Shown here: positions 1 to 6,148 of the stretch, piece by piece
Numbering within the stretch: the stretch's first letter is position 1
Layout of the letters: every line of letters starts with the position of its first letter
NCBI GenBank assembly: GCA_030673355.1
Contig: DAOVJF010000174.1
Coordinates: 1-6,148, forward strand
Source: Planctomycetota bacterium
GTDB taxonomy: Bacteria; JAJVIF01; JAPKYR01
Direction: 5' to 3'
Length of the DNA stretch: 6,148 nt
The notes under the pieces: model-generated
The model's database searches: none
What the model saw: only the letters and a program-made list of their open reading frames with translations
Told to the model about the DNA's origin: nothing
Made by a program: the position numbers and the translations under genes

Positions 1-86
1 GACAACGCAGCGAAGAGGGATAAACTGTCAGGCCTTAACCGGCAGTTCAGCACCGAACTCCATCGTTTCAGATTCGCTCGTCCTTA
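1..86. other. folD downstream flank, no supported gene
   Basis: This short flank follows the folD stop. A second in-frame TAA (84-86, minus strand) directly follows the first, giving tandem stops. An inverted repeat with 5-bp arms lies at 44-48 and 55-59 (AGTTC/GAACT, 6-nt loop), but no T-run follows it, so I do not call a terminator. On the minus strand a frame starting at GTG (51-53) with GGAG just upstream stays open to the left edge. It is only about 17 codons long and cannot be assigned. Confidence 0.4.
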
Positions 87-953
87 TTATGAAATTGGGA
101 TTAATGCGGCATTTGCAGCATCGAGCAGGTTTGCGTAAAGGCATGCGGATGTCACCGGTCCAACACCACCGGGTACCGGGGTATACGCAGCCACGATCGA
201 TTGGATATTTTGCACATCGACATCACCCGCCAGCTTGCCGTCCTCATCGACATTGATCCCGACATCAACTACTGTCGCGCCCGGCCTGAGATAGTTTGAA
301 TCCAGGAATCGGGCTTTTCCAAGCGCGCCAACGAGTACATCGGCCCTCTTGCACACCATCGGTAATGACCGGGTGCGTGAATGGCACCAGGTTAATGTCG
401 CGTTGCGGCCAACCATAAGCAACCCAAGCGGTTTTCCCACCACGAGGCTTCTCCCTACAATTATCACTTCCTGTCCGGACAGCCCGATCTGGTAGAAATC
501 GAGTATCTCCATCACTGCTCTTGCGGTAGGGGGAATCAGAGCATTCTTAGCGCTTTTGAATAAAAGACCCGCCTGGTACGGGGAGATCCCGTCCACATCT
601 TTATTGCTGTTAATTGCAAGCCCTGCGTCATGGAGGTTAATTCCCTTTGGCAGCGGCATTTGAACGAGGATCCCATCGATTCCCGGATCGTCATTCAGGG
701 GGTTGATTATTTGCCGCATCCCGGGTATGTCAGCGGTTGGCTTAAGTGAAATTTCCTGTACTTCGCAACCGGTCTTGCGCGCTGTGGATTTAATGGTTTT
801 TAAATAACTCCGCGATGCGGGATCGTCAACCGTAATTACAGCCAGACATGGTTTTCGTTTGTTAATCTGCTCATATTCATGGCTTCTTTCAAAGGTCGCA
901 TCATTAAGGGCCCTGGCGACCGGTTTACCCATTAAAACACGTGCATCAACCAT
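87..953 (-). CDS. folD: FolD, methylenetetrahydrofolate dehydrogenase / methenyltetrahydrofolate cyclohydrolase (cyclohydrolase lysine replaced)
   Basis: Cytoplasmic one-carbon enzyme. The family oxidises 5,10-methylene-THF to methenyl-THF with NAD(P) and hydrolyses it to 10-formyl-THF. The frame opens at 986, but I start at the internal ATG at 951-953: GGAGG (963-967) lies 9 nt upstream, and the resulting 288 residues equal the E. coli FolD length. From that start, family landmarks fall on E. coli numbers: PAS then Tyr50, the VQMPLP motif with Gln98, and KDVDG with Asp121. The Rossmann signature GRSLVVGKP follows at about 167-175, then VDVGIN at about 229-234 and TPVPGGVGP at about 258-266. 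The oddity is position 54. The YxxxK motif reads Y-L-K-T-I, so Ile (codon 792-794) replaces the catalytic lysine and Lys comes one residue later. Gln98 and Asp121 are kept. By family knowledge, loss of this lysine mainly abolishes cyclohydrolase activity, so the enzyme may be a dehydrogenase only (inference). It is the last gene seen in this run and may share a message with the upstream lipoprotein gene. Confidence 0.95.
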   Translation of the reverse strand: MVDARVLMGKPVARALNDATFERSHEYEQINKRKPCLAVITVDDPASRSYLKTIKSTARKTGCEVQEISLKPTADIPGMRQIINPLNDDPGIDGILVQMPLPKGINLHDAGLAINSNKDVDGISPYQAGLLFKSAKNALIPPTARAVMEILDFYQIGLSGQEVIIVGRSLVVGKPLGLLMVGRNATLTWCHSRTRSLPMVCKRADVLVGALGKARFLDSNYLRPGATVVDVGINVDEDGKLAGDVDVQNIQSIVAAYTPVPGGVGPVTSACLYANLLDAANAALIPIS

Positions 954-962
954 TAAAAAAAT

Positions 963-967
963 CCTCC
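963..967 (-). promoter_or_regulatory. Shine-Dalgarno site deciding the folD start
   Basis: On the minus strand GGAGG lies 9 nt upstream of the ATG at 951-953. It sits inside the longer reading frame that opens at 986, where it could not serve that earlier ATG. This supports the shorter 288-residue FolD. Confidence 0.8.
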
Positions 968-989
968 GTGAAGGGGATGTTAACATAAA

Positions 990-1018
990 GGATTAAAATT
1001 AATCCAATACCGGATTCC
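990..1018. repeat. Perfect palindrome and phased GGATT boxes upstream of folD, candidate operator
   Basis: Positions 990-1005 form a perfect inverted repeat with 7-bp arms (GGATTAA and TTAATCC) and a 2-nt centre. That is too tight for an RNA hairpin and fits a site for a dimeric DNA-binding protein. The half-site recurs as GGATT 990-994, AATCC 1001-1005 and GGATT 1012-1016, so the starts are exactly 11 bp apart with alternating orientation. A -10-like TTTAAT on the minus strand falls inside the palindrome, with a weak -35-like TGGAAT 16 nt upstream of it. The repeat is seen directly; the operator role is inferred. Confidence 0.35.
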
Positions 1019-1083
1019 ATTTATACAGATCTCATCCCCAGGACCTGCTGTAATTCCGAGTAAAGATATAATTCCAGTAATTA

Positions 1084-3285
1084 TTACCATCCAGCCTGGG
1101 GATAGTAGATCATATACTCATTCACCATCGGCATTGGGAAGAATACCAGCGAGCGGTCCGATGGTGCGGTTAGATTGCTCAACGCCATGCATGAATACGG
1201 TGACCCGAGGTTCGCGGTTGAGATCGTCTGCGCCCATACATCCAGTTTGACCAGCATTGAACTTCCGTCATAAGTATTCGCAAAAATCAGGATCTTGCAT
1301 CGACCTTCAAAATCGCCGTCAACATGATCGATAACCAGGTCCCCTCCGATATATTTCCTTAACCCGGCAACCTGGGTCGGGGTGATTTCCTTGAGGAATA
1401 TGCTGCTTGACGACCACTCGTCTAGATGAACCGGCGGATAAACCGAAATGTCGAAAACTTCCACCGACCCGTTATTCCTTGCATGGAACATGTAAAGCCT
1501 TTTGTAATAAGTGTTTATACCAATACCAAGCGGTTTGGGGTCCGACCCAAGCCACGGTGAAAGATCGATTTTGGCTGCGGTATGGAAAACATAATCGAAT
1601 GGTTCGCCCTGTTCGAGGTACACCAGTCTTTCAAGGTGGATCCCCTCATTGCCTTTGTCTCCTATCAGCCAGACATCACCGTTAGATGGGTCTGTGGTTA
1701 CCGAGACGGGTTCGTTATGGCCATTTTCACCATCCCCGAGATCGAACTCCTTAAGCAGGGCTCCGGTTCCATCAAATATAAGGAAATTATCCGGATCGCT
1801 GTCGCTCACGACATACAGGTGGCCGTTATATTCATTACTCTGCACGACAAGGGAATTTCCGGCGTTGTAACCTGTTCGCTTGATTAATGTATTTGTTGAA
1901 ACGTTGCCGCCCAGCGGTGGGATCGCAGCAGCCTGGATTCGCTGGACACCCCCTTCGATACCACCATCGAAAAACAGGGCGCCTTCTCCACCTATTAACT
2001 TGGGAAGGAACGAACTGTCAAGGTGCGTTATACCATTCGAGCCGTTGAGACTGAAAGAGCCGCCGAAGGTTGAGTGTATCGCGGTGCTGCTGTTGCACAT
2101 GGGCGGAGCGACCTCGACGATATCGAGTACGAGAAGCTGGTAGGCTGTCAGCGGCATACCCTCGACATAAGTTCCATCTTTCTTCGCCGACTCAACCGAC
2201 ATCAATCCGACAATTTGCCCGGGTTCTTTTATTGATGGGTTTGAAATATTGAACTGGTAAGTGAAATCGGACGATGTGCCCCCGCCGGTCCACGGGTTTA
2301 TCACACCCTCAAACAGATCTGGAATTTCAAGATTCACGGTCGTGAAAAATACATATGCCTCTTTCTGCCAGGATTTCACGTTGACATGCACGTTCTGCGA
2401 TCCGCCGGCATATTCGCCAACCGAGCATTCAAGCTGGCCTTCCAGTCCGGCGATTTGTATGTCGTATGCTTCTATTGAGTTTGCAGTCAAAGGGAAATGG
2501 CCGGGGATCATCAGGCTGCCGGCGGACGGAACGATCGGTTCCTCCCAACTGCAATCGAATGCCAGACCCACTCTCGCCTGACCTGGATCGATACTTAAAT
2601 GGAAATGGTTGATTACCTCATTACCGGCAAGGAAGTACATACGGTTTGTGTCTGTCCAGTATGTCCTGTAAGGGTTGACCACGGTTTCTACAAACTCACC
2701 CATACCCTTGGTAAGAGCACCATCAAAATAGCTGAAGGGTACCGGTTTATCCATGAACTCATACGGATTCCATCTGCGGGTGAAGCCATCGGGATTCAAT
2801 AACGCCGACTGCCCGACAAACATACCCGGAGTGTTGACTACATGTTCCGGCCACCAATATGCCGCCGGCATCATCATTATGCCGCGTAGATCGAAAAGGG
2901 TGTATTCCTTTATGTCAAATGGATGTCTGAATAATATTGCGACTGTTAATGTTCCGTCCTCATGAAGGTACCAGTCATCCACCGCAACATTGCCGGGAGC
3001 GAAGAATTCTACAAAATGGAGTACGTTAAGATGCAATGTGCCTTCCCTGGCTGGGGTTAGTTCGCATGAAGTACGATCTTCATTAAAAAAGAGATCATAC
3101 TGGCTAAGCAGGTATCGATTTGACACTGCCTGCCCGGACGTTGATTCACTCAGGTCTGGATATAACGAGGGCTCGACAGGACCTGAAGAATTTGTGCAAC
3201 CTGACAATGGCAGCAAAGTGAGTAACAGGACTGTAATAAATCCGTTAATTACTGCCCGCCACTTATAATATGAAAACTGGAACAT
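1084..3285 (-). CDS. Large secreted lipoprotein of unknown function with C-terminal beta-propeller-like region
   Basis: I do not recognise a named family. The 733-residue product begins with a lipoprotein signal: basic residues near 8-10, a hydrophobic stretch at about 13-27, and lipobox LSGC with the acylated Cys at 30. A Ser/Gly/Pro-rich linker follows (31-55), so the mature protein is a lipid-anchored envelope protein. Residues about 75-250 look beta-rich and aromatic, with the local motifs FRHPF (119-123), FDLRG (131-135) and NPDGFTRRWNP (164-174). Residues about 255-395 look like one or two further beta-sandwich segments. From about 400 to the end, repeated strand pairs with acidic turns resemble beta-propeller blades, for example NGHLYVV near 487, NGDVWLIGD near 534, KRLYMF near 592 and CKILIF near 662. 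No catalytic motif or further membrane segment is visible. GGGAGG 10 nt upstream supports the start, and the gene ends in tandem TAA stops (1084-1086, then 1081-1083). A promoter lies just upstream. Binding or surface display would fit the fold but is only inference. Confidence 0.85.
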   Translation of the reverse strand: MFQFSYYKWRAVINGFITVLLLTLLPLSGCTNSSGPVEPSLYPDLSESTSGQAVSNRYLLSQYDLFFNEDRTSCELTPAREGTLHLNVLHFVEFFAPGNVAVDDWYLHEDGTLTVAILFRHPFDIKEYTLFDLRGIMMMPAAYWWPEHVVNTPGMFVGQSALLNPDGFTRRWNPYEFMDKPVPFSYFDGALTKGMGEFVETVVNPYRTYWTDTNRMYFLAGNEVINHFHLSIDPGQARVGLAFDCSWEEPIVPSAGSLMIPGHFPLTANSIEAYDIQIAGLEGQLECSVGEYAGGSQNVHVNVKSWQKEAYVFFTTVNLEIPDLFEGVINPWTGGGTSSDFTYQFNISNPSIKEPGQIVGLMSVESAKKDGTYVEGMPLTAYQLLVLDIVEVAPPMCNSSTAIHSTFGGSFSLNGSNGITHLDSSFLPKLIGGEGALFFDGGIEGGVQRIQAAAIPPLGGNVSTNTLIKRTGYNAGNSLVVQSNEYNGHLYVVSDSDPDNFLIFDGTGALLKEFDLGDGENGHNEPVSVTTDPSNGDVWLIGDKGNEGIHLERLVYLEQGEPFDYVFHTAAKIDLSPWLGSDPKPLGIGINTYYKRLYMFHARNNGSVEVFDISVYPPVHLDEWSSSSIFLKEITPTQVAGLRKYIGGDLVIDHVDGDFEGRCKILIFANTYDGSSMLVKLDVWAQTISTANLGSPYSCMALSNLTAPSDRSLVFFPMPMVNEYMIYYPQAGW

Positions 3286-3295
3286 AATTACTGAA

Positions 3296-3311
3296 CCTCC
3301 CGAATTGGGAA
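3296..3311 (-). promoter_or_regulatory. Ribosome binding site of the large lipoprotein gene inside a short hairpin
   Basis: On the minus strand the Shine-Dalgarno GGGAGG (3296-3301) lies 10 nt before the ATG. Its GGGAG can pair with TTCCC (3307-3311) across a 5-nt loop, giving a 5-bp stem with one G-U pair. This could partly mask the site. The stem is short, so a regulatory role is uncertain. Confidence 0.4.
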
Positions 3312-3336
3312 TTTTTTATTTGGTCCCTATAATCTA

Positions 3337-3365
3337 ATTATAGGCGATATTCACACGCGGCACAA
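3337..3365 (-). promoter_or_regulatory. Candidate sigma-70-type promoter for the large lipoprotein gene
   Basis: On the minus strand a perfect -10 TATAAT (3337-3342) is preceded, after exactly 17 nt, by -35-like TTGTGC (3360-3365), which matches the consensus in its first three bases. Transcription would start near 3330, giving a leader of about 45 nt. The site lies between the terminator of the upstream unit and the lipoprotein start, where a promoter is expected. The -10 is part of a small inverted repeat (CTATAA 3327-3332, TTATAG 3338-3343), so TATAAT also occurs on the plus strand. No plus-strand gene would use it. Confidence 0.55.
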
Positions 3366-3389
3366 ACCATTAAACATATAATTATGATG

Positions 3390-3416
3390 AAAAAATGAAG
3401 GGATTTAATATCCCTT
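3390..3416 (-). terminator. Rho-independent terminator after the thioredoxin gene
   Basis: On the minus strand AAGGGAT and ATCCCTT (arms at 3410-3416 and 3398-3404) form a perfect 7-bp stem with a 5-nt loop. After CA comes a run of six T (3390-3395). It begins 53 nt past the thioredoxin stop. The stem is only moderately strong, but position, geometry and T-run all fit the end of the parvulin-thioredoxin unit. Confidence 0.7.
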
Positions 3417-3468
3417 GCCATTGGATCTATATGAATATCTTATACAATACCCGCAGTTAGTCCTGAAC

Positions 3469-4035
3469 TTATGCTCCATCAATCCCGAACTCTTCCAGGA
3501 TATCCTCCCCTATACTCGGGCTCATTCCAGTATGGGTGCCGGTTACTTTTCCGTCAATGTCAATGAAAACAAGGTATGGAATTGCCCGGGTTGGGTAAAG
3601 ATTACTGATACCTCTCGATGGGTCGTGCATAACCGGAAATGTCAGCTCTTTTTGATTGATAGTGTTCGCGATTGCATCTTTTAGTCGTGCATCCTCGCTT
3701 GTAATTGCGATAATCTCCACCTGGTCCCCGTACTCTTCGTAAAATGCCTGTAATAAAGGCAATTCCTCCATACAGGGACGGCACCATGTCGCCCAGAAAT
3801 CGAGAACCACAGGCTTCACACCGATATAATCCGATAACCTGATTTCCCGGCCATCGACGGTTGCATAAGTAAAATCCGGGGCATGTTCACCTTCATCCGG
3901 TCTGGCGCTGCTGTCTGGTATTTCCGGATCAACTTCAGCTCCAACGGGCTCAAAGTGCCAGATAAAATAATAGGAAAGCAGTGCTACTATTACCGTTGAA
4001 AAAAGTACTCCGCCTTTTATTGTATTGTTCACCAT
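3469..4035 (-). CDS. Membrane-anchored TlpA/ResA-type thiol-disulfide oxidoreductase
   Basis: The 188-residue product has one N-terminal hydrophobic segment (about 10-27) preceded by Lys7 and lacking a lipobox. It should be an uncleaved anchor with the catalytic domain outside the cytoplasm. An acidic, Pro-rich linker (about 29-50) leads into an AhpC/TSA-like thioredoxin domain: APDF at 52-55, active site WCRPC with Cys85 and Cys88, and the cis-proline loop at Ile152-Pro153, followed by FIDIDGKV. The fold, redox pair and cis-Pro are intact, so it should be an active reductant or disulfide exchanger, as in TlpA and ResA. The substrate is unknown: cytochrome c maturation or general repair of secreted proteins are both possible, and no cytochrome gene is in the window. 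AAGGA 5 nt upstream of the ATG supports the start. It lies 76 nt after the parvulin-like lipoprotein gene, and a terminator follows it. I leave out a symbol because this family cannot be resolved to an orthologue by eye. Confidence 0.92.
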   Translation of the reverse strand: MVNNTIKGGVLFSTVIVALLSYYFIWHFEPVGAEVDPEIPDSSARPDEGEHAPDFTYATVDGREIRLSDYIGVKPVVLDFWATWCRPCMEELPLLQAFYEEYGDQVEIIAITSEDARLKDAIANTINQKELTFPVMHDPSRGISNLYPTRAIPYLVFIDIDGKVTGTHTGMSPSIGEDILEEFGIDGA

Positions 4036-4111
4036 GTAATTCCTTTCTTTTCTTCTTTAATCTCTTCCGCCGGCAATTTACCCTGGAATTTTTATCTTAC
4101 AAGTGCCCGGA

Positions 4112-5371
4112 TCATTCCCTGTAGCCTTCTTCGTACTCGACACTCGATCCTTCTGTTGTACCCTGGCTGGTTTTAATCACACCTCCGCCGCTTGCTCCGA
4201 AATCCGACGCCATTATCGCGTTAATATCCTGCGTCAGTATAATTTCGATCTCCTCCTCGATCATTCCAAGGTATTCTTCATCTCCCGATCTCTCGAATGT
4301 TGCCTTGAGCATATACGCGAGGTTGATATCCTGGCGCCAGTTGTCAAAACAGTCGCGGTAAGCCTGATTTGCATTCTCGGCCTGGTTGATTTCCTCGTAA
4401 TACAAACCCCTGTAATAGTGGTAGTACGGTATCAGCGCGTCCGAGATTTTCCCCACTTCCGCCGCGGTTTCCAGGGCCTCAAATGCTTCATCCTGGCGCC
4501 CGAGTTCCCATAAAGCCCGTGCACGAAGGTAGTGACCGAGGTCATCACCCTCATTCCTGACCAGCGTTTCTTCAGAGAGTGTCAGGGCGAGTTCAATATT
4601 ATTTCCAATCAGGGCCTGGCGCGAATTATATTTCGAATCGAGGATTTCGATCGCATGGCTTTCCGCTATCTCATCTATCATCTGAGCTTCAGCTTCTGAA
4701 ATATCGGGTGTAAGGAGAATCATGCTGATTTCATAGAACTTGCCCTCGTACGGGTCTTCGGTAATGTTATCGAGCCGGATTATCCTCCAGCCCTCGTAAT
4801 TCAGGAACGGTTCGCTCACCTCACCGATCTCCATTTCGTAAGCCAGTGACTGGTATTCCTGGGGATTTTCCTTAACGCCGAACATTGGAAACGTCCCGCC
4901 CATGCGGGCTGTATCGCTATCGGAATATTCCAAGGCAATCCTGGCGAAATTTTCACCGTCCTGGGTAATCCGGTCGAAAAGTTCCCTGGCAAGATCCTCC
5001 ATATTTTGTCCGGCAAGTTCATTTACCTCGACACTGGAGAGATCCACACCGGGAAGGCGCCTGATCTCCTTGCGGATTTCATGATCGATCGCATCTTCAC
5101 GCACCATTAATATCTGGTTCGGTGTGAATCCAATAAAATTCGATATTCTCGTGCGGCGTCCCTGGCGATAATCCTCGACGTGCTTTGATATATTCGCCTC
5201 GTAAACATATTCCGTATCCACCTTCGCGACCCGCACTTCCGATCCGGCGACATGCAACGAAGAACTCCCCTCACATCCGGATACAATCAGCAGGATCGTG
5301 CCCTGCAGCAATACGGATACCACGAGATAAGCGGGTAACAGCTTTAAAAATCCGATTTTTTTCACAGTCAT
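4112..5371 (-). CDS. Parvulin-like (SurA/PrsA-type) lipoprotein with C-terminal TPR-like repeats
   Basis: The 419-residue product starts with Lys4-Lys5, a long hydrophobic stretch and lipobox IVSGC (Cys33), so it should be an envelope lipoprotein. Residues about 46-110 resemble the N-terminal helical region of SurA/PrsA chaperones, starting with VAKVDTEYV. Residues about 127-203 match a PpiC-type rotamase: DGENFARIA (138-146), YSDSD (149-153), GG at 158-159, IGEVSEPF (182-189) and GWRIIRL (194-200). The family usually has RHIL at the first strand and GYHII near the end. Here no HIL is seen and Arg196 takes the second His position, so prolyl isomerase activity may be lost and chaperone function kept (inference). 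Residues about 277-307 and 314-350 look like two TPR units, with conserved Ala, Leu and Gly spacing. The C-terminal 30 residues are Gly/Ser/Glu-rich and probably disordered. The start has no clear Shine-Dalgarno site (the leader reads GAGCGAATAAAA), but the signal peptide fits it. It is probably co-transcribed with the thioredoxin gene 76 nt downstream. Confidence 0.85.
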   Translation of the reverse strand: MTVKKIGFLKLLPAYLVVSVLLQGTILLIVSGCEGSSSLHVAGSEVRVAKVDTEYVYEANISKHVEDYRQGRRTRISNFIGFTPNQILMVREDAIDHEIRKEIRRLPGVDLSSVEVNELAGQNMEDLARELFDRITQDGENFARIALEYSDSDTARMGGTFPMFGVKENPQEYQSLAYEMEIGEVSEPFLNYEGWRIIRLDNITEDPYEGKFYEISMILLTPDISEAEAQMIDEIAESHAIEILDSKYNSRQALIGNNIELALTLSEETLVRNEGDDLGHYLRARALWELGRQDEAFEALETAAEVGKISDALIPYYHYYRGLYYEEINQAENANQAYRDCFDNWRQDINLAYMLKATFERSGDEEYLGMIEEEIEIILTQDINAIMASDFGASGGGVIKTSQGTTEGSSVEYEEGYRE

Positions 5372-5605
5372 TTTTATTCGCTCAGATAAATTGTTTACTG
5401 CCGCTTGATTTTACCATTTTATGATCACCATCCGCACTAATCATCCGGGTTTTAGAGAGGGTTGTATGATCAAAAGTTCAATAATCTTTAACTGCCCGGC
5501 ACAATAACACAACCCCGCCCGATGCCTTATTAATTGAATTTGAATGAGGAGACCATGGTAAATAAAAAGCGTCCCCGTGTTTCAAGTGCTCAAGCCCGTT
5601 ATTCC
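5372..5605. other. Non-coding gap between metG and the parvulin-like lipoprotein gene
   Basis: No convincing gene lies in these 234 bases. Two identical TATGATCA boxes occur at 5420-5427 and 5465-5472, 45 bp apart. The first overlaps an inverted repeat (ATGATCA 5421-5427, TAATCAT 5438-5444, 10-nt loop, one wobble pair). On the minus strand T5 and T3 runs follow GACGC at about 5559-5568, but I see no matching GC-rich stem, so metG has no clear terminator. No promoter with good boxes and spacing was found. The nearest is TTGAAC followed 19 nt later by TCTAAA, which is weak. Confidence 0.5.
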
Positions 5606-6148
5606 TTAATGTACCGACTCACCGGGCTTTACAGCTTTCTCCGGAGCCAGGAGCGTCACTCCAAGATCATCCCCGGTCGCGAGCAGCATACCCCTCGACT
5701 CCTCACCCCGGAGCTTGACAGGTTTCAGGTTAGCGACTATCACTATCTGCTTCCCTATCAGCTCTTCGGGTGTGTAAACTTTGGCGATCCCGGCGACTAT
5801 CTGCCTTTCTTCACTCCCGAGATCGATCCTGAGCTTCAGAAGTTTATCGGTTTTTTTAACCGGCTCACACTCAAGTACAGTCGCGATCCTCAGGTCCAGC
5901 TTCATGAAATCATCAAACTCGATTTCATCCTTGAATTCAGAAGTATCCGGCATTTCAGCGAATTTCTCCTTTTCTTTTTCTCTTACCTTGGTGAGTTTCT
6001 CAACCTCTTCGAGGAATTTCGGGATATCTATCCTGGGTACAATCGGTTCTCCCTGGTTTATACACGTTCCAGGCTCGATTGTCCCGAATCCGCCGCCGTC
6101 ATGATACCGGTGATCGGTCGCTTTCCCCGGAAGCCCGAGCTGTTCCCA
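5606..6148 (-). CDS. metG: Methionyl-tRNA synthetase, C-terminal part with Trbp111-type tRNA-binding domain (5' end beyond window)
   Basis: The minus-strand frame is open from the right edge to TAA at 5606-5608, giving 180 residues. The Met at 5951-5953 is internal, because clear MetG sequence continues upstream of it. Fragment residues 1-45 match the end of the anticodon-binding helical region: a leading Trp, a Gly-rich stretch, then IVPRI where the family often has LFPRI. A charged Lys/Glu-rich linker follows (about 46-77). Residues 78-180 are an OB-fold domain of the Trbp111/EMAPII-like type, with FDDFMKLDLR (78-87), DKLLKL (101-106), GIAKVY (120-125) and ANLKPVKLRG (139-148) followed by ESRGM. 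This module dimerises MetG and helps hold tRNA in many bacteria. The enzyme charges tRNA-Met in the cytoplasm. The catalytic domain with HIGH and KMSKS motifs lies outside the window. Confidence 0.97.
   Translation of the reverse strand, partial: WEQLGLPGKATDHRYHDGGGFGTIEPGTCINQGEPIVPRIDIPKFLEEVEKLTKVREKEKEKFAEMPDTSEFKDEIEFDDFMKLDLRIATVLECEPVKKTDKLLKLRIDLGSEERQIVAGIAKVYTPEELIGKQIVIVANLKPVKLRGEESRGMLLATGDDLGVTLLAPEKAVKPGESVH

Noticed and set aside
954..986. Upstream ATG giving FolD 11 extra residues
   Set aside because: The good Shine-Dalgarno site lies downstream of this ATG, and the shorter form matches the family length and numbering.
1069..1083. Inverted repeat TAATT/AATTA at the end of the large lipoprotein gene as a terminator
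   Set aside because: The 5-bp stem is all A-T and no T-run follows on the minus strand, so it is unlikely to stop transcription.
1407..3268. Many plus-strand frames of 60-106 codons opposite the large lipoprotein gene
   Set aside because: They overlap one another and a long gene with a proper signal peptide, promoter and ribosome binding site. None shows recognisable protein features.
3297..3317. Plus-strand terminator-like hairpin (CTCCC/GGGAA, then six T)
   Set aside because: The stem is only 5 bp and no plus-strand gene precedes it. The sequence is better explained as the leader and ribosome binding site of the minus-strand lipoprotein gene.
4036..4111. Possible promoter for the thioredoxin gene (TTGTAA, 16 nt, TAAATT)
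   Set aside because: Both boxes match poorly (4 of 6 each). With no terminator in the gap, co-transcription with the upstream gene is simpler.
5606..5953. A stand-alone 115-residue Trbp111-like tRNA-binding protein starting at 5953
   Set aside because: The frame continues upstream with MetG-like sequence to the window edge, so the Met is internal to the linker of a full MetG.
5555..6148. A plus-strand frame from ATG at 5555, preceded by GAGGAG, open to the right edge (198 codons)
   Set aside because: It lies codon-for-codon antisense to metG, whose protein is unmistakable. In that phase, stops arise only where metG uses TTA, CTA or TCA codons, so a long open shadow is expected. The GAGGAG is only 3 nt from the ATG, and the translation resembles nothing I know.

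Overview
All supported genes lie on the minus strand, so the window reads from right to left. In transcription order they are: the 3' end of metG (methionyl-tRNA synthetase, cut by the right edge), a parvulin-like lipoprotein with TPR-like repeats, a membrane-anchored TlpA/ResA-type thioredoxin, a 733-residue lipoprotein of no family I recognise, and folD. No RNA gene, CRISPR array, insertion sequence or integrase was seen. Gene starts, stops and spacing look normal, with no frameshifts.

The organism is a bacterium. It has a MetG with a fused C-terminal Trbp111-type tRNA-binding domain, FolD, classical lipoboxes and Shine-Dalgarno sites. Two lipoproteins and an N-terminally anchored thioredoxin suggest a large envelope protein inventory, most simply that of a diderm lineage. 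The divergent sequences suggest a poorly sampled, probably uncultured group, but I cannot name a phylum from this window.

Layout: 1-86 is the folD downstream flank. folD occupies 87-953; a Shine-Dalgarno site and the family length support an internal Met as start. 954-1083 is an intergenic region with a perfect palindrome. The large lipoprotein gene is 1084-3285. 3286-3468 holds its candidate promoter, a short hairpin at its ribosome binding site, and the terminator of the upstream operon. tlpA-like is 3469-4035 and the parvulin-like lipoprotein gene is 4112-5371. 5372-5605 is non-coding. metG runs from 5606 through the right edge.

The parvulin-like and thioredoxin genes are 76 bases apart with no terminator between them and one after the second. 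They are probably one transcription unit for folding or disulfide handling outside the cytoplasm. The large lipoprotein probably has its own promoter and may be followed by folD on the same message. metG and folD are housekeeping genes with no evident link to the envelope genes.

The points most worth a second look are three. FolD has Ile in place of the lysine needed for its cyclohydrolase step. The parvulin-like lipoprotein seems to lack the paired histidines of active parvulins. The large lipoprotein is unassigned and seems to end in a beta-propeller-like region. I found no clear sign of a wholly new multi-gene system.
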